DNA of 64,000 nt from Streptococcaceae bacterium (GCA_902363395.1 CABIZZ010000002.1:124001-188000); one strand, 5' to 3'; positions 34,005-43,988 are shown, counted from the stretch's first letter. Numbers and translations are program-made. Notes: generated from the letters alone by a model not told the origin.

Positions 34005-37000
34005 CTACTTGTCTTGTGGTATTCTCAGACGGTACACATCTCTACCAATAAATAGCTGAGTCTCATTGAGTTCCACCAATGGCTCATTGTATTTAGTACG
34101 ACCAGGAACCACTTTTTGCTCATTAAAGGTAGTACCAAAAGTTCCCATTGGGACATTTTGTCGTAATCTCTTGAAGAATGGTGTAAATTTAGTAACGATA
34201 CCGCTTTGGTAACCATGGAAAATCAAATGAATGTTTACCGCTGATGATTTTGTAAATAAAGTATTGACATCTTTATCCGTCAGCATAATCTTGTCGCCAG
34301 TTAAGTTAATATCAGGCAGATAAACAAACATTGGTTGTTCTCTACGCATACCTGATTGAATAATTCCTAATAGCTCATTAAGGAATTGACCCATCGTAGC
34401 TTCCTCAATGATAGTATCAAAGTAGTCATTCATTCCAGTAAATCGTCCGTCGGTGTCTACCACTACGCGATTGACTTTTCCAGAAAAGGCTGAAAACGCA
34501 GATAATAGCGTCCGTTCCAGACTATACGTCTGAGAAGGCGTATCGTCCATCAACAGGATAAAGTCATAATTCATTGGTTCGATCGAGCGAAGCAATGTTG
34601 TTTCTTTATCATAACCAATTGGAATATTGAATAATTGACGTTCACTATGAACAGCAGGATCGTCTTCAAATGTTTCAAACGTGATTTCATTTGCAAGCAT
34701 CGGAACAGCTTCTGGTCGAGGTCCATCCCATGCTTGATCCATTGATTCAATGGCAGTCTCAAGACTTTGCAATCGTTCAAGATTTGAACCACCTTCAGTT
34801 GCAAGATAAACTTGGAATCGAATTGGTTCATCAAATCGAATCTGACCACGACCAGGGATTACTTGGTCAGCAAGAGCATCAAAGCCAATCAGATCTTTCT
34901 TGGAATCCTTATCTACCAAGTACAAGACAAATTGAGTAGCAAAGTTGCTTCGCATACTTAACTTCATAGTCGTATTCCGAAGGACTGTGACAATCAAATA
35001 AATTCCTAAACTTGCCCCTTCTCGAAGCACCTGATGGAAAGCTGACTCAATAGAGCTTTCCAAAGGATGATCACGAACGGTGTCATATGAATCTACAATA
35101 TTTAAAATAAATGGTAAAGACTGACCAGTTTTTTGCTCATACTGTTCAATGGAAGTGACGCCATATTCAGCCAATAGATCTCGACGTTTTTGAATTTCCT
35201 TCTGTAAAGCCTTCAAGAACTTCAATAATTTTTCTGAATCATCTAAATTGACGATATCCGCTACATGTGGCAAGCCTTTCAACGGGAATAGCCCATTGGT
35301 TCCAAAATCAAATAAATTGAAATGCATCTGAGCTGGACTATTCAATCGAGCGAAGTTCATGACTAGCGTTTGAAGCGCTTGAGATTTACCAAATCCTGGT
35401 GAAGCATAAATGATACTATGACTGAATTCTTCCAAATCAAACTCTAACACATGTTGCGCTTGCTCTGAAGGTACATCCATTAAAGCAAAAGGAGCCTTAT
35501 GGAGTTTATGTTCTGTCCATTTTGGAACTAAAAGTGGTGAGGTAATCTCATCTTTAAGAGGAGGTAACCACGGTTTTGTTGGCATACGAAGGTCGATACT
35601 CTTTGCATATTGTGCGATATACTCAACAACTGCATCAAGTTCCGTTTCGTCAGCGTTAGGATCAATACTTACAGTTTCTTCTTCTAAATAAGAGAGATCT
35701 GTCGTTGCAAGTTCATATTGCCCCAACTCATTGATCAACCAAATTCGATTATCAACTTCTTCGGTTCGTGATTTTACTGTAGGTGCATAGCGCGCACCAC
35801 TCCAAGCTGATTGGAAGAGCTCATAAATTTCGTTATTGCCGACTTGTAAATAGGCACGACCTGGCTGAGTAATACTTGCAGCATCTGGAGTTTTGATAAT
35901 TTCATTTGAATCAGCTTTTTCCGCAACTTTCAATGCTAATTTAAACCGAGAGTTAGACCAGATTTGGTCATTGACAACCCCAGAAGGTTTTTGAGTAGCA
36001 AGAATCAAGTGAATCCCCAAAGAACGTCCGATACGTGCCGCTGATACCAGCTCCGTCATAAATTCCGGTTCATTTTGCTTTAACTCAGCAAATTCATCCG
36101 AGATCAGGAATAGATGAGGCAGTGGCTCTGTAGGGAAGTCTCCCTCGGCTCCTGAACGTCCCTCTTTGTATAATTTGGTATAGCCATTAATATGGTTAAC
36201 TCCATATCTTCCAAATAGACGTTGACGTTTTTGCAACTCAGCTCTAATTGAAGCCAGGGCACGTTGAATCCCTGCTCCATCTAAGTTCGTGATGACACCC
36301 AATAGATGTGGTAAATCTTTAAATAAGTTTGCCATCCCCCCACCTTTAAAGTCAATTGGAAGGAAGCCAATATCTTCTGGACTAAAATTCAATGCTAACG
36401 ACAGCATATAAGACTGCAGAATTTCAGACTTACCAGATCCCGTTGTACCCGCCACAAGACCATGGGGCCCATGAGCACGCTCATGCAAGTTTAATTGGAC
36501 AATATCATCCTTACCACGCACTCCAAGCGGAACTGCCAAGCTCTTAGACGTATCGCCATTGACCCATCGACTGGCAATATTCAAATCATCGACATGTTCT
36601 ACATTATAAAGCTCTAAGAAAGTAATTGCATCAGGGAGCGCATTCTTCTGCGTTTCCTCATGAATAAGGTTGCTTAGATGACGAATAGCTGGCTCGTAAT
36701 CATTATTCATAGGGTAGGGAGTGAAATCTTGATTGACATATAGTCCCCTGTTATTGATTAATGTAGCGGTATCTCCATTTTTCAAATCAATCAGTGTGGT
36801 AACCATCTCCGGTAATTGACGCCGACTTTCTTTAACCCAAATAACTGTCACCCCAAAGGAAGCCAAGTCCGGTCTTGAAAGGCTCTCATTAATCGCATGT
36901 CCAGATAACAATCGATCATCTGAAATGACAATTACGATCTGAGGCAAAAAGGTCCTCTTCTTTTGGTCAGTTTCTTGAAAACGAGACTGCAGTACTTGAT

Positions 37001-38444
37001 ACAGACTTGTCAGCACAGCGTCCTTTGTCCGATCATCATGAACAAATCCACGAACATTAATCATTGGTAATAGAAAATGAGGTAAAAATCTCCATTTCTT
37101 CCAAATTTGATCATAATCTTCTTGGGAGCTCAAATTAACAAAGATCACATCATGATAAGAGTGAAAAGCAGCAATTTGCAACAAAATTTGCTGAATGAAC
37201 AACTGCCCCATATCGTGTTTAGCCACAAGTCCAACAATATTTTCAGCCAGTGTAGTGGTGACAGGAACTCCCTTTTGTTTCTCATAGGTCTTTAATAAAT
37301 CTTGAGAAAAGATAGTTAATTTATCTTTGGTTAAATAGTCCGTTTGATAATCAATTTGAAGCTGGCTATCCATCTCACCCAATCCTAGTGAAACCGTCAT
37401 GAAATCTTCATTGAAAGGCAAGCGTTCATAAAGACGTTCATCGTAATGCTTGATCATTTCAATCAACGTTTCTATATTCGGTTGCTGATAAAAAAGGATT
37501 TTCTTCTCTTCTGCATAGTGTTTTTGCAGAGTAGATACTTGCTTCAATAAGTACGACTCATAATCTTCAACCCTTGAAATCTTCTTTTGTTTGTACTCTT
37601 TCTTATCAGAAAAATAGCTTGTAATGGAGAAAGCTGCAGTAAGGATACTCATCCCCCCCATGCTCAGCATCATAATAGCATTTCTTCCCATTAAAACGAC
37701 TACTAATCCAGAAAGAGCTACCATACCAATAGGAGGAACGATTGCTCGCCAAATCGCATTTTTTGGTTTTGTCGGTGGATTCTTGGGCTTTTCAATTCTC
37801 TGTTTCTTATCGTAGATAGTAGGTAGCACACGCGGACTCCGCCGATAAACTGGAAAATTAGCAGGATAGATAGAGCTTTTAGCTTTTAATAATATGGTTT
37901 GGCTGTTAAAATGTGGTTTTTCCACAAATGAGGAAATTTTCCACTGATCCTCTAAAAACTCTACAAGGTAGTTCTCAACAAAAAGACTATCCCCTTGTTT
38001 AAAATCAGCAATCACATCAGCAGTACCCAATTGGTCATTTAGGTAGAAAACATTGCCATTTGGATAAACGTACACTTTACCGTTGGAAAATAGGACATAG
38101 GTATTTGATTGAATTTTGAGATCTGACTCTTTCTCTTTTGAGATGACAAAATCCTCAGCCGGAGGCGACATATAACTGACAAAAATATTCTGCCCTTCAT
38201 CCAGTACATAGACCGTCTTCGTTCCAATGATATTTTTTCCAGTAGCTAACTCCTGTCCATTAGAGTATATTTTACCATTATTTACATTGAAAGAAAGTCC
38301 CTGTTCTTCAGCACTGTCTCCCTCTGTAAAAGTGAGCAAAGAAAATTTATCACCAAATATAACTACTTTGATTTGGTCCAACATACCACTAGCCGTCGGA
38401 TCCTTTTCTGTATTGTTAAATAATTTATTATTTTCCCTACTCAT
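34005..38444 (-). CDS. essC: Type VII secretion ATPase EssC
   Basis: EssC is the motor of the T7SSb: two N-terminal FHA domains, two transmembrane helices (about residues 228-275) and three FtsK/SpoIIIE ATPase domains. The first ATPase has Walker A AGTTGSGKSE (about 664), the second ASPGFGKSQ (about 1016). The third, near the C-terminus, has a degenerate loop (LLMDDTPSQTYSLERT). At 1479 residues it is full length. The gene overlaps essB by 8 nt. The C-terminal region usually varies with the effector repertoire of the strain. Confidence 0.96.
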   Translation of the reverse strand: MSRENNKLFNNTEKDPTASGMLDQIKVVIFGDKFSLLTFTEGDSAEEQGLSFNVNNGKIYSNGQELATGKNIIGTKTVYVLDEGQNIFVSYMSPPAEDFVISKEKESDLKIQSNTYVLFSNGKVYVYPNGNVFYLNDQLGTADVIADFKQGDSLFVENYLVEFLEDQWKISSFVEKPHFNSQTILLKAKSSIYPANFPVYRRSPRVLPTIYDKKQRIEKPKNPPTKPKNAIWRAIVPPIGMVALSGLVVVLMGRNAIMMLSMGGMSILTAAFSITSYFSDKKEYKQKKISRVEDYESYLLKQVSTLQKHYAEEKKILFYQQPNIETLIEMIKHYDERLYERLPFNEDFMTVSLGLGEMDSQLQIDYQTDYLTKDKLTIFSQDLLKTYEKQKGVPVTTTLAENIVGLVAKHDMGQLFIQQILLQIAAFHSYHDVIFVNLSSQEDYDQIWKKWRFLPHFLLPMINVRGFVHDDRTKDAVLTSLYQVLQSRFQETDQKKRTFLPQIVIVISDDRLLSGHAINESLSRPDLASFGVTVIWVKESRRQLPEMVTTLIDLKNGDTATLINNRGLYVNQDFTPYPMNNDYEPAIRHLSNLIHEETQKNALPDAITFLELYNVEHVDDLNIASRWVNGDTSKSLAVPLGVRGKDDIVQLNLHERAHGPHGLVAGTTGSGKSEILQSYMLSLALNFSPEDIGFLPIDFKGGGMANLFKDLPHLLGVITNLDGAGIQRALASIRAELQKRQRLFGRYGVNHINGYTKLYKEGRSGAEGDFPTEPLPHLFLISDEFAELKQNEPEFMTELVSAARIGRSLGIHLILATQKPSGVVNDQIWSNSRFKLALKVAEKADSNEIIKTPDAASITQPGRAYLQVGNNEIYELFQSAWSGARYAPTVKSRTEEVDNRIWLINELGQYELATTDLSYLEEETVSIDPNADETELDAVVEYIAQYAKSIDLRMPTKPWLPPLKDEITSPLLVPKWTEHKLHKAPFALMDVPSEQAQHVLEFDLEEFSHSIIYASPGFGKSQALQTLVMNFARLNSPAQMHFNLFDFGTNGLFPLKGLPHVADIVNLDDSEKLLKFLKALQKEIQKRRDLLAEYGVTSIEQYEQKTGQSLPFILNIVDSYDTVRDHPLESSIESAFHQVLREGASLGIYLIVTVLRNTTMKLSMRSNFATQFVLYLVDKDSKKDLIGFDALADQVIPGRGQIRFDEPIRFQVYLATEGGSNLERLQSLETAIESMDQAWDGPRPEAVPMLANEITFETFEDDPAVHSERQLFNIPIGYDKETTLLRSIEPMNYDFILLMDDTPSQTYSLERTLLSAFSAFSGKVNRVVVDTDGRFTGMNDYFDTIIEEATMGQFLNELLGIIQSGMRREQPMFVYLPDINLTGDKIMLTDKDVNTLFTKSSAVNIHLIFHGYQSGIVTKFTPFFKRLRQNVPMGTFGTTFNEQKVVPGRTKYNEPLVELNETQLFIGRDVYRLRIPQDK

Positions 38445-39573
38445 CTTTTTCGTTACCCACTTTTACCCCTAGTTTTTTAGAGAGTTCCTCAATTTCCTTG
38501 CGATATTCACTCAATTTCTTTTGTTTGTCCGCACCCTTCATGTTTTTATCTTCACGGGTCTGTTCATACAAATTCGTGTAGGCATGGAGGGTCAACTGAT
38601 CATCTCCAATATTCTGAGCTAGATCGAGAGATTTTTTATAGTCTCCCCTTCCAAGATAGATCCAATAATCTAACAAATTCTCTTCGCTAGATGGAGTAAT
38701 TGTATTCAAAACACTTGATTTCTGCTCTTCAGATAAGTCATCTAAATGAACGTAGGAAGAGGCTAAAACATATTTCGCTTCCTTCCCTAAGCGATTCACC
38801 TTGAATTCTTGTAATTCATCAGCCACATCATCATAGTGTTTAGAGATAAACTGACTTTGTGCACTGACAGTTGCTTTCTGAACAGGAATAGACCAAAAAT
38901 AAAAATATGCTGCGAAAGCGCCTAAAGTAATCGTCGCCACAGAAAAAATCCCCATCCCAATGGAAAAAATGCGCCAATTTCTTTTTGAGACTACAATCTT
39001 GGTCTTCTTTTCTTCTTGATAGGCCTTGTCATACGCTTCATTGATATATTTTACAACTTCATCATATGTCTTACAGGCGATAATATCTTGTACTAGTGAG
39101 TCACTAATAGCCGAAATACCATTCACCAAAAGCTCAAAATCAAGCTTTGGTCGAAGAATAGAGACAACCAGAGCTTTGTAGTTCATCAAGAAAGTCTCTG
39201 AAGTATAGGGAATTGGATTCATAATTCCTTCTAAACCATAATGAAGAATTTTGATGACACTTCCTTGTAAAAAGATATTTTTTGGATGAATGTAAGGAAC
39301 CTTAAAGCTATGCTCAGAAAAAGTGATTGACTCCATCTTTTGAGCCAATTCCAAACGCTTGACCTCGGTCATTTCTTCAGCGATAAGATCCTTCAGACTA
39401 TAGGAAAAGTTTGGCTTATCATACAGTAGAGTTAAGAAACCATTCTCTTCTAATGTCACTGTCGCATCCAAATAATTTTCAATAGTTGCTAGTTTTGGTC
39501 TAGAAAAATGGCTTGGTGCCAAAACGACCTTAACCTTTTCCTTACTATGTTTAATATCAATTTTGTCAGTCAT
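38437..39573 (-). CDS. essB: Type VII secretion protein EssB
   Basis: EssB is a membrane subunit with an N-terminal pseudokinase-like cytosolic domain, one transmembrane helix and an external helical domain. The helix lies at about residues 199-228 (IFSIGMGIFSVATITLGAF) and the protein has 378 residues. It overlaps esaB by 8 nt and essC by 8 nt. GGAGGTAATC precedes the ATG. It is the core scaffold that recruits EssC. Confidence 0.94.
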   Translation of the reverse strand: MTDKIDIKHSKEKVKVVLAPSHFSRPKLATIENYLDATVTLEENGFLTLLYDKPNFSYSLKDLIAEEMTEVKRLELAQKMESITFSEHSFKVPYIHPKNIFLQGSVIKILHYGLEGIMNPIPYTSETFLMNYKALVVSILRPKLDFELLVNGISAISDSLVQDIIACKTYDEVVKYINEAYDKAYQEEKKTKIVVSKRNWRIFSIGMGIFSVATITLGAFAAYFYFWSIPVQKATVSAQSQFISKHYDDVADELQEFKVNRLGKEAKYVLASSYVHLDDLSEEQKSSVLNTITPSSEENLLDYWIYLGRGDYKKSLDLAQNIGDDQLTLHAYTNLYEQTREDKNMKGADKQKKLSEYRKEIEELSKKLGVKVGNEKDE

Positions 39574-39820
39574 TTATGATTACCTCCAGCACGTCTCCAT
39601 TTCCTAACGGATACTCCTTCAACGCTCTATGTTGCTCTATCCGCAATAGCTTTCCTTGAACATCTAAATACCAATTGCTTTGACGAAGAGACAATAGCTT
39701 ATCTAGATCATTTGAACACATTAACTCCTTGACTTCTTGTAAAGATAAGGTCTTAGAAAATCGAATATCGATTTCCTTGTCCTTATATCTAATCGTTGCG
39801 TTTAAATAGTCTTCCCCCAT
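39566..39820 (-). CDS. esaB: Type VII secretion protein EsaB (ubiquitin-like)
   Basis: An 84-residue cytosolic protein with the YukD/EsaB ubiquitin-like fold. It begins DYLNATIRYKDKEIDIRFSK and ends PLGNGDVLEVIIND, which matches the expected last strand. EsaB is essential for, or regulates, T7SSb activity. Its start is inside essA (32-nt overlap), with AGGAAGGA 6 nt upstream. Confidence 0.9.
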   Translation of the reverse strand: MGEDYLNATIRYKDKEIDIRFSKTLSLQEVKELMCSNDLDKLLSLRQSNWYLDVQGKLLRIEQHRALKEYPLGNGDVLEVIIND

Positions 39821-40271
39821 GAAAAATCCTTCCTAAATAAATGCCACTTAATAGCATTGCCACAATAAACAAGACTATACCAAGAATTGACCAGATCATC
39901 GTTGTTCCCGATTCTTGTCTATCTACCTTGATATTATCAGCAACCTGGTAATTTTGAAATAGAGTCTGACGATAGGCTTTCGTATCTACACCATCTCCGC
40001 TCGACACTTCCTTTTTACTGAAATTTGATTGATTGGCAATTTTAATGATTTCTTGTGCGTTTGTCTTATTTTTTGTCGCTTCTTGCTCTATTCGGTCCAT
40101 GAACAAGTTCGGCGCATACATGTGCTCAATCTCATTACCTTGAGAACGCTGCTTCTTTTGCGTCACTGAGTCTGTTTTTAATTCCAGCTCACCATCTTTA
40201 GCATGAACAGTACTTCCTGAATAAAATAACAGCATCAGTAGCAAAAACAATTGACTGACTTTTTTCAACAC
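39789..40271 (-). CDS. essA: Type VII secretion protein EssA
   Basis: A 160-residue membrane protein with an N-terminal hydrophobic signal-like segment (SQLFLLLMLLFYSGSTVHA) and a second helix near the C-terminus (IWSILGIVLFIVAMLLSGIY). Position, size and topology fit EssA of streptococcal T7SS loci. It is the first gene of the essA-esaB-essB-essC unit, which is separated from the esxA operon by a strong terminator. The sequence is poorly conserved among species, so the call leans on context. Confidence 0.85.
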   Translation of the reverse strand: MLKKVSQLFLLLMLLFYSGSTVHAKDGELELKTDSVTQKKQRSQGNEIEHMYAPNLFMDRIEQEATKNKTNAQEIIKIANQSNFSKKEVSSGDGVDTKAYRQTLFQNYQVADNIKVDRQESGTTMIWSILGIVLFIVAMLLSGIYLGRIFHGGRLFKRND

Positions 40272-40499
40272 TTTATCTCTGCTTTCTATATTAAAAAACT
40301 AGTAAATTTCCAAAGTTAAAAAGGTAATCACTACTCACCAAACGTGAATAAATACTATCAAAAAATTTATAGAATCTAACTATTTTAGTTTATCACGAAT
40401 TATCGTAATATTCAAACGTATGATTGGGCGTGTTTGAATACAAATCAATTAATAAACATTATTAATAAATAGAAACTATCCGTCTGACAAGTGTATCTC

Positions 40500-40568
40500 C
40501 TAAAGACCACTAATTTCACCATCTTCAACGAGATAATGAACAGCCTTATTTTTACCATCCCTTAGCAA
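40500..40568 (-). pseudogene. 22-codon coding remnant upstream of essA
   Basis: Between two stops the minus-strand frame reads LLRDGKNKAVHYLVEDGEI and then SGL, stop. It has no start codon and looks like the tail of a lost gene at the end of the effector operon. The remainder of the 40272-40670 gap is AT-rich, with the essA promoter expected near 40380-40450 and a terminator at 40604. Confidence 0.35.
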
Positions 40569-40603
40569 TTACTTTATTATAGTCTCAGAAACATTAAAAT
40601 CGT

Positions 40604-40641
40604 AAATTAAAAATCGCTTTTATTCAAGCGATTTTTAATTT
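40604..40641 (-). terminator. Terminator of the esxA-LXG operon
   Basis: A perfect 16-bp stem, AAATTAAAAATCGCTT with AAGCGATTTTTAATTT, around a 6-nt loop. It ends the effector operon after the DUF4176 gene and separates it from essA. Confidence 0.88.
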
Positions 40642-40670
40642 ATAGCGAATCATAATTGAGATTGCTAAAC

Positions 40671-40970
40671 TCAATCCTCAACTTTCATTTTCGGTATATC
40701 CAAACCTTTTTCCCAGTCTTCATAGACTTCCATATACCGAATCTCTTCTTCATCTTCAAAACCTCTGAAGACAACCTTTTCAATACTTTCATGGTTGAAA
40801 AACGCCGCATCTTCAGGATTAATTCCTCTAGGATATACTACTCCTACATAGTCTGAATAAACATTGGTTCCTTCTTGCTCTAAAACGGCACCTCGACCAA
40901 CAACCATTACTTTAACAGTGCCACCTTCCAAATAAACAATACTTCCTAATGGCAATAATTTTTCACTCAT
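40671..40970 (-). CDS. DUF4176 family protein
   Basis: A 99-residue soluble protein of the DUF4176 family, recognised by LLPLGSIVYLEGGTVKVMVV and the YSDYVGVVYPRGI motif. Family members recur in operons of LXG effectors of T7SSb and are thought to help effector handling; the exact job is not certain. It is the last gene of the effector operon, directly before the terminator. Confidence 0.85.
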   Translation of the reverse strand: MSEKLLPLGSIVYLEGGTVKVMVVGRGAVLEQEGTNVYSDYVGVVYPRGINPEDAAFFNHESIEKVVFRGFEDEEEIRYMEVYEDWEKGLDIPKMKVED

Positions 40971-40987
40971 ATTTTTACACCTTTCTA

Positions 40988-41866
40988 TTACTTATTTTCT
41001 ACTAACTGACCACTTTTGACCAATTTTTTATAATAGGATTTACTGTACCATTCGCGGTCACTAATTCCCAGATACTCTTTGTATTCCATCGGATACTTAT
41101 GAATATAGTAGGCTTGAACAATGTGTATATTTATCATATGGGAAAAATAATAACCAGCAATGACAAACCAAACCACCAAAAATAATCCAAAAATATAAAA
41201 ATACCAAAGGACCGGTAGTTGATTCATTAGGTGATAGACCAGTGATACCGGAAAGAACACTACCATCGTTCCGACTGTAATCATCATCACTTTCTTAAGA
41301 ATTGACTTTTCTTCTTCATCGTTCAGTCTCCTTTTCAGATTCTGGATACTATTAGTAATAATCCAGAAAAAGAGAACGATTCCTAAGACAAGCTGAAACC
41401 AGAATCCCACAACTGTATAAGCATCGTAAGTTACCGCACTGGCAAAATAAAACCCTGATATAAAAGCACAAACTGACATTGAAAAATAGAAAGGAAAATA
41501 GGTCCAAATCTGACTGCTCAAGCGTTTCTTGGGCCAAAAAACAGGGATAGAACCAAAAAGGAAAATAAGATAGAAAACAATACTGATTGGTCGCATTATT
41601 TCCCCAATTGTTTGAAACAAAGAAACCGATTGATGAGAAAGATAGTGTACTTCTCCACTTTGACCTACACTACTTGGCAAAGCAATTAATAGAAAGTAAA
41701 CCATAATTCCAAAAAAGATAAATATGCAAAATAAGACCGTAAAGAGGCGATTGATGATCCCCATATGAATAGGATTTGGCATACCGGCGGTTAAGACAAA
41801 CTTTCCGTTCGTTACGATTTTCTTACTTCGTTCAAAGTCTGCATCGAAAATACTTATTCTTTTCAT
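40988..41866 (-). CDS. Polytopic membrane protein, probable LXG immunity protein
   Basis: A 292-residue protein with about seven transmembrane helices, encoded immediately downstream of the LXG effector. Because that effector ends in a glycine-zipper segment expected to act on membranes, a membrane-embedded immunity protein would fit. The sequence starts MKRISIFDADFERSKKIVTN and is paralogous to the product of 26445-27320. The ATG at 41866 is chosen over a GTG 3 nt upstream because it aligns with the paralog. The immunity role is inferred. Confidence 0.6.
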   Translation of the reverse strand: MKRISIFDADFERSKKIVTNGKFVLTAGMPNPIHMGIINRLFTVLFCIFIFFGIMVYFLLIALPSSVGQSGEVHYLSHQSVSLFQTIGEIMRPISIVFYLIFLFGSIPVFWPKKRLSSQIWTYFPFYFSMSVCAFISGFYFASAVTYDAYTVVGFWFQLVLGIVLFFWIITNSIQNLKRRLNDEEEKSILKKVMMITVGTMVVFFPVSLVYHLMNQLPVLWYFYIFGLFLVVWFVIAGYYFSHMINIHIVQAYYIHKYPMEYKEYLGISDREWYSKSYYKKLVKSGQLVENK

Positions 41867-41869
41867 CAC

Positions 41870-43333
41870 CTAACCTCCAAACCAAGATGTAACGGTCTTC
41901 CATCCACTGGTGAGAGCTTTGCCAACATTTTTTGCTGTCTTAACTGCCCCATCATAGGCATCAAAAGCCATGTTCTCCATAGTATTATAAAATTTATCTT
42001 TTCCTTTTGGAAAAAAGACGCCAGCTAAACTATTAATTGTTCCAAAAGCAAAGCCGGCAGCTGCTCCCCACGGACCTGCTTTGGCTCCAATTGCTGTCGC
42101 TTCCAGTGGTCCTGCATCCTTCATAGTTTCTATACCCGCATGGATGACAGATTTACCAACACTCTTATAAGCACGACTTCCTTTATTGTTATAAGCACTG
42201 ACTCCATGATAACCAGCTTCAGCCGCCATTAAAGTCCATCCAGCAAAGTTGAGCCCTTTCCCAACTATCTTAATGCCGTTTTTGAGGGGACCATCAATCA
42301 TATCAACTGTATCTTTGATTTTGCTCACATACTTCCATGCCTTAGACTCAGTAATTGAGGTCATCACCGATCTAAATTTATTTCCTAATCTTGAATGATA
42401 GAGCACGTCTCGAAGACTCCGACCATCCTTACTATATTTCTGCCACAATTTATTTAGGCCATCAAAGCCTGCTCTCTCCATGCTTTGATGAGATCTATGA
42501 CTTCTTGCGCCTTTTACCAATAAATCATAGTAGCCCTCTAACAAATCCATACCATTGGACAAGCGATTGTAATTTTCATTCTCTGATATTTCCCCTGCTG
42601 TTTTTTTCACAAAAAATAAACCATCAACAGTTTTTGATATTAAATTCAACATTTTTACTGGAGTTGAATTACTTACAGAATCTTGAATTTGATTGACAGC
42701 ATTCAAAAAGTCATCTTCGTAGTAAAATGCCTTAGCTTCTTTTGATGTGAAAGAAGTTTTGCCTGCAGCTGCTAAACCTCCCAAAGTAGTCATCTGAATC
42801 TGCAATAATTTACTGTAGTCATCACCACGCTTCCAACCATTGAAGCTTTCCATATTTGTTTTGGTATCCGTTAGAATGGTTTTACCTTCTGATAAGGGGG
42901 TTGTAATAGTACTAGCATCTGGATTAGTTAGGCTAATAATGTCAGAGATTGATTCATAAATACTAGCTGTTTGTCCATCTACAGTAGAAATACTGGTCTC
43001 AATACTTGAAAAACCATCTAAGATTCCTTGTAAGTAGTCTGTATCAATAATTGCATCTGCCGCAGTTTCGGATACTGTCGTCTGAAACTGTTCAATCGTT
43101 TTGTCGTATTGAGCAGAGAGAAGAGTCATAGCGTTAGAGAAATTCGTCATCAGCGGAATTTGATGATTGCTAATCTTAGCATTAATTGCTGATTTGACAT
43201 CTCCTTTAAGACTTTCCGAATTGACCAGATTCACAAATGAGGACTTTGCTGTTTCGATTTGATTTGAAAGTGATGTTTGTGAGGTAGACAAGGACGTCTT
43301 TTGGTTCTGAACCTCTGTCATATCAATTTTCAT
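41870..43333 (-). CDS. LXG-domain T7SS effector with C-terminal glycine zipper
   Basis: A 487-residue protein. The first 200 residues are helical and fit the LXG domain that directs toxins to T7SSb (MKIDMTEVQNQKTSLSTSQT at the start, GDDYSKLLQIQMTTLGGLAA near 170). The C-terminal part has hydrophobic, glycine-rich stretches: G416xxxG420 and G423xxxG427xxxG431, inside AIGAKAGPWGAAAGFAFG. Such glycine zippers are needed for toxicity of TelE, a membrane-active LXG toxin of S. gallolyticus. No nuclease motif is seen. It overlaps the upstream DUF4176-type gene and is followed by the probable immunity gene. Confidence 0.82.
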   Translation of the reverse strand: MKIDMTEVQNQKTSLSTSQTSLSNQIETAKSSFVNLVNSESLKGDVKSAINAKISNHQIPLMTNFSNAMTLLSAQYDKTIEQFQTTVSETAADAIIDTDYLQGILDGFSSIETSISTVDGQTASIYESISDIISLTNPDASTITTPLSEGKTILTDTKTNMESFNGWKRGDDYSKLLQIQMTTLGGLAAAGKTSFTSKEAKAFYYEDDFLNAVNQIQDSVSNSTPVKMLNLISKTVDGLFFVKKTAGEISENENYNRLSNGMDLLEGYYDLLVKGARSHRSHQSMERAGFDGLNKLWQKYSKDGRSLRDVLYHSRLGNKFRSVMTSITESKAWKYVSKIKDTVDMIDGPLKNGIKIVGKGLNFAGWTLMAAEAGYHGVSAYNNKGSRAYKSVGKSVIHAGIETMKDAGPLEATAIGAKAGPWGAAAGFAFGTINSLAGVFFPKGKDKFYNTMENMAFDAYDGAVKTAKNVGKALTSGWKTVTSWFGG

Positions 43334-43988
43334 CGATTTCTCCTTCGGTACTATGTGTCAGGGAAAGAATATTATGTTGGAAATAATCCTTTCGAAATTG
43401 CTGATCAACATAGTCTTGATCAAACGTATCGCTGTACCCTTTATGAATAACCTGAGAAATTAAATAACTTGGAATAAACAATGGTTCCACATCTAATCTC
43501 ATACCATAGGGATAAATACTCACCATATAATCTATATATTCCTTATCATCTGGTTCAGGGATAATCCTACGCCCCATGATTGTTGCCATAAAGGGAACTT
43601 TTGCATCCTCCATGGCAGAAACTAACCCTTGAGGAAGTAAGTCGCGATCCAACTCTACCAAACTTCCTAAAGGAAGAACTGGGGCCAGAAGCAAGTCCGT
43701 ATAGGATAGCCAAAGCATAAAGTCTTTCATTGGTAGTTTGACTTCCGAGTCCAAATACGTCAAGCATGCTATTGAACTGTCCCAGTCAAACTCCATCTCA
43801 ACGGATGTCCCAAGCAAACTACTGTAACTATACAGAGACTCTTTCTTAAAAATTACCAGTTGGAGTTTACGAAAAGCATCAGCTTGACCGACTAAGGAAT
43901 AGCCAACTTGTTCTAGAACAGCTTGATCATCCTCACTAATTTCTAATTGATGCAAGGCCGTTTTGTATAAATTACTCATCTCATTCAT
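43323..43988 (-). CDS. DUF4176-containing LXG-associated protein
   Basis: A 221-residue soluble protein. The C-terminal half has APVLPLGSLVELDRDLLPQG and IDYMVSIYPYGMRLD, the same pattern as the DUF4176 protein at 40671, after an N-terminal domain of about 110 residues not recognised. It overlaps the LXG gene by 11 nt, which suggests co-translation with the effector it may accompany. Confidence 0.72.
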   Translation of the reverse strand: MNEMSNLYKTALHQLEISEDDQAVLEQVGYSLVGQADAFRKLQLVIFKKESLYSYSSLLGTSVEMEFDWDSSIACLTYLDSEVKLPMKDFMLWLSYTDLLLAPVLPLGSLVELDRDLLPQGLVSAMEDAKVPFMATIMGRRIIPEPDDKEYIDYMVSIYPYGMRLDVEPLFIPSYLISQVIHKGYSDTFDQDYVDQQFRKDYFQHNILSLTHSTEGEIDEN

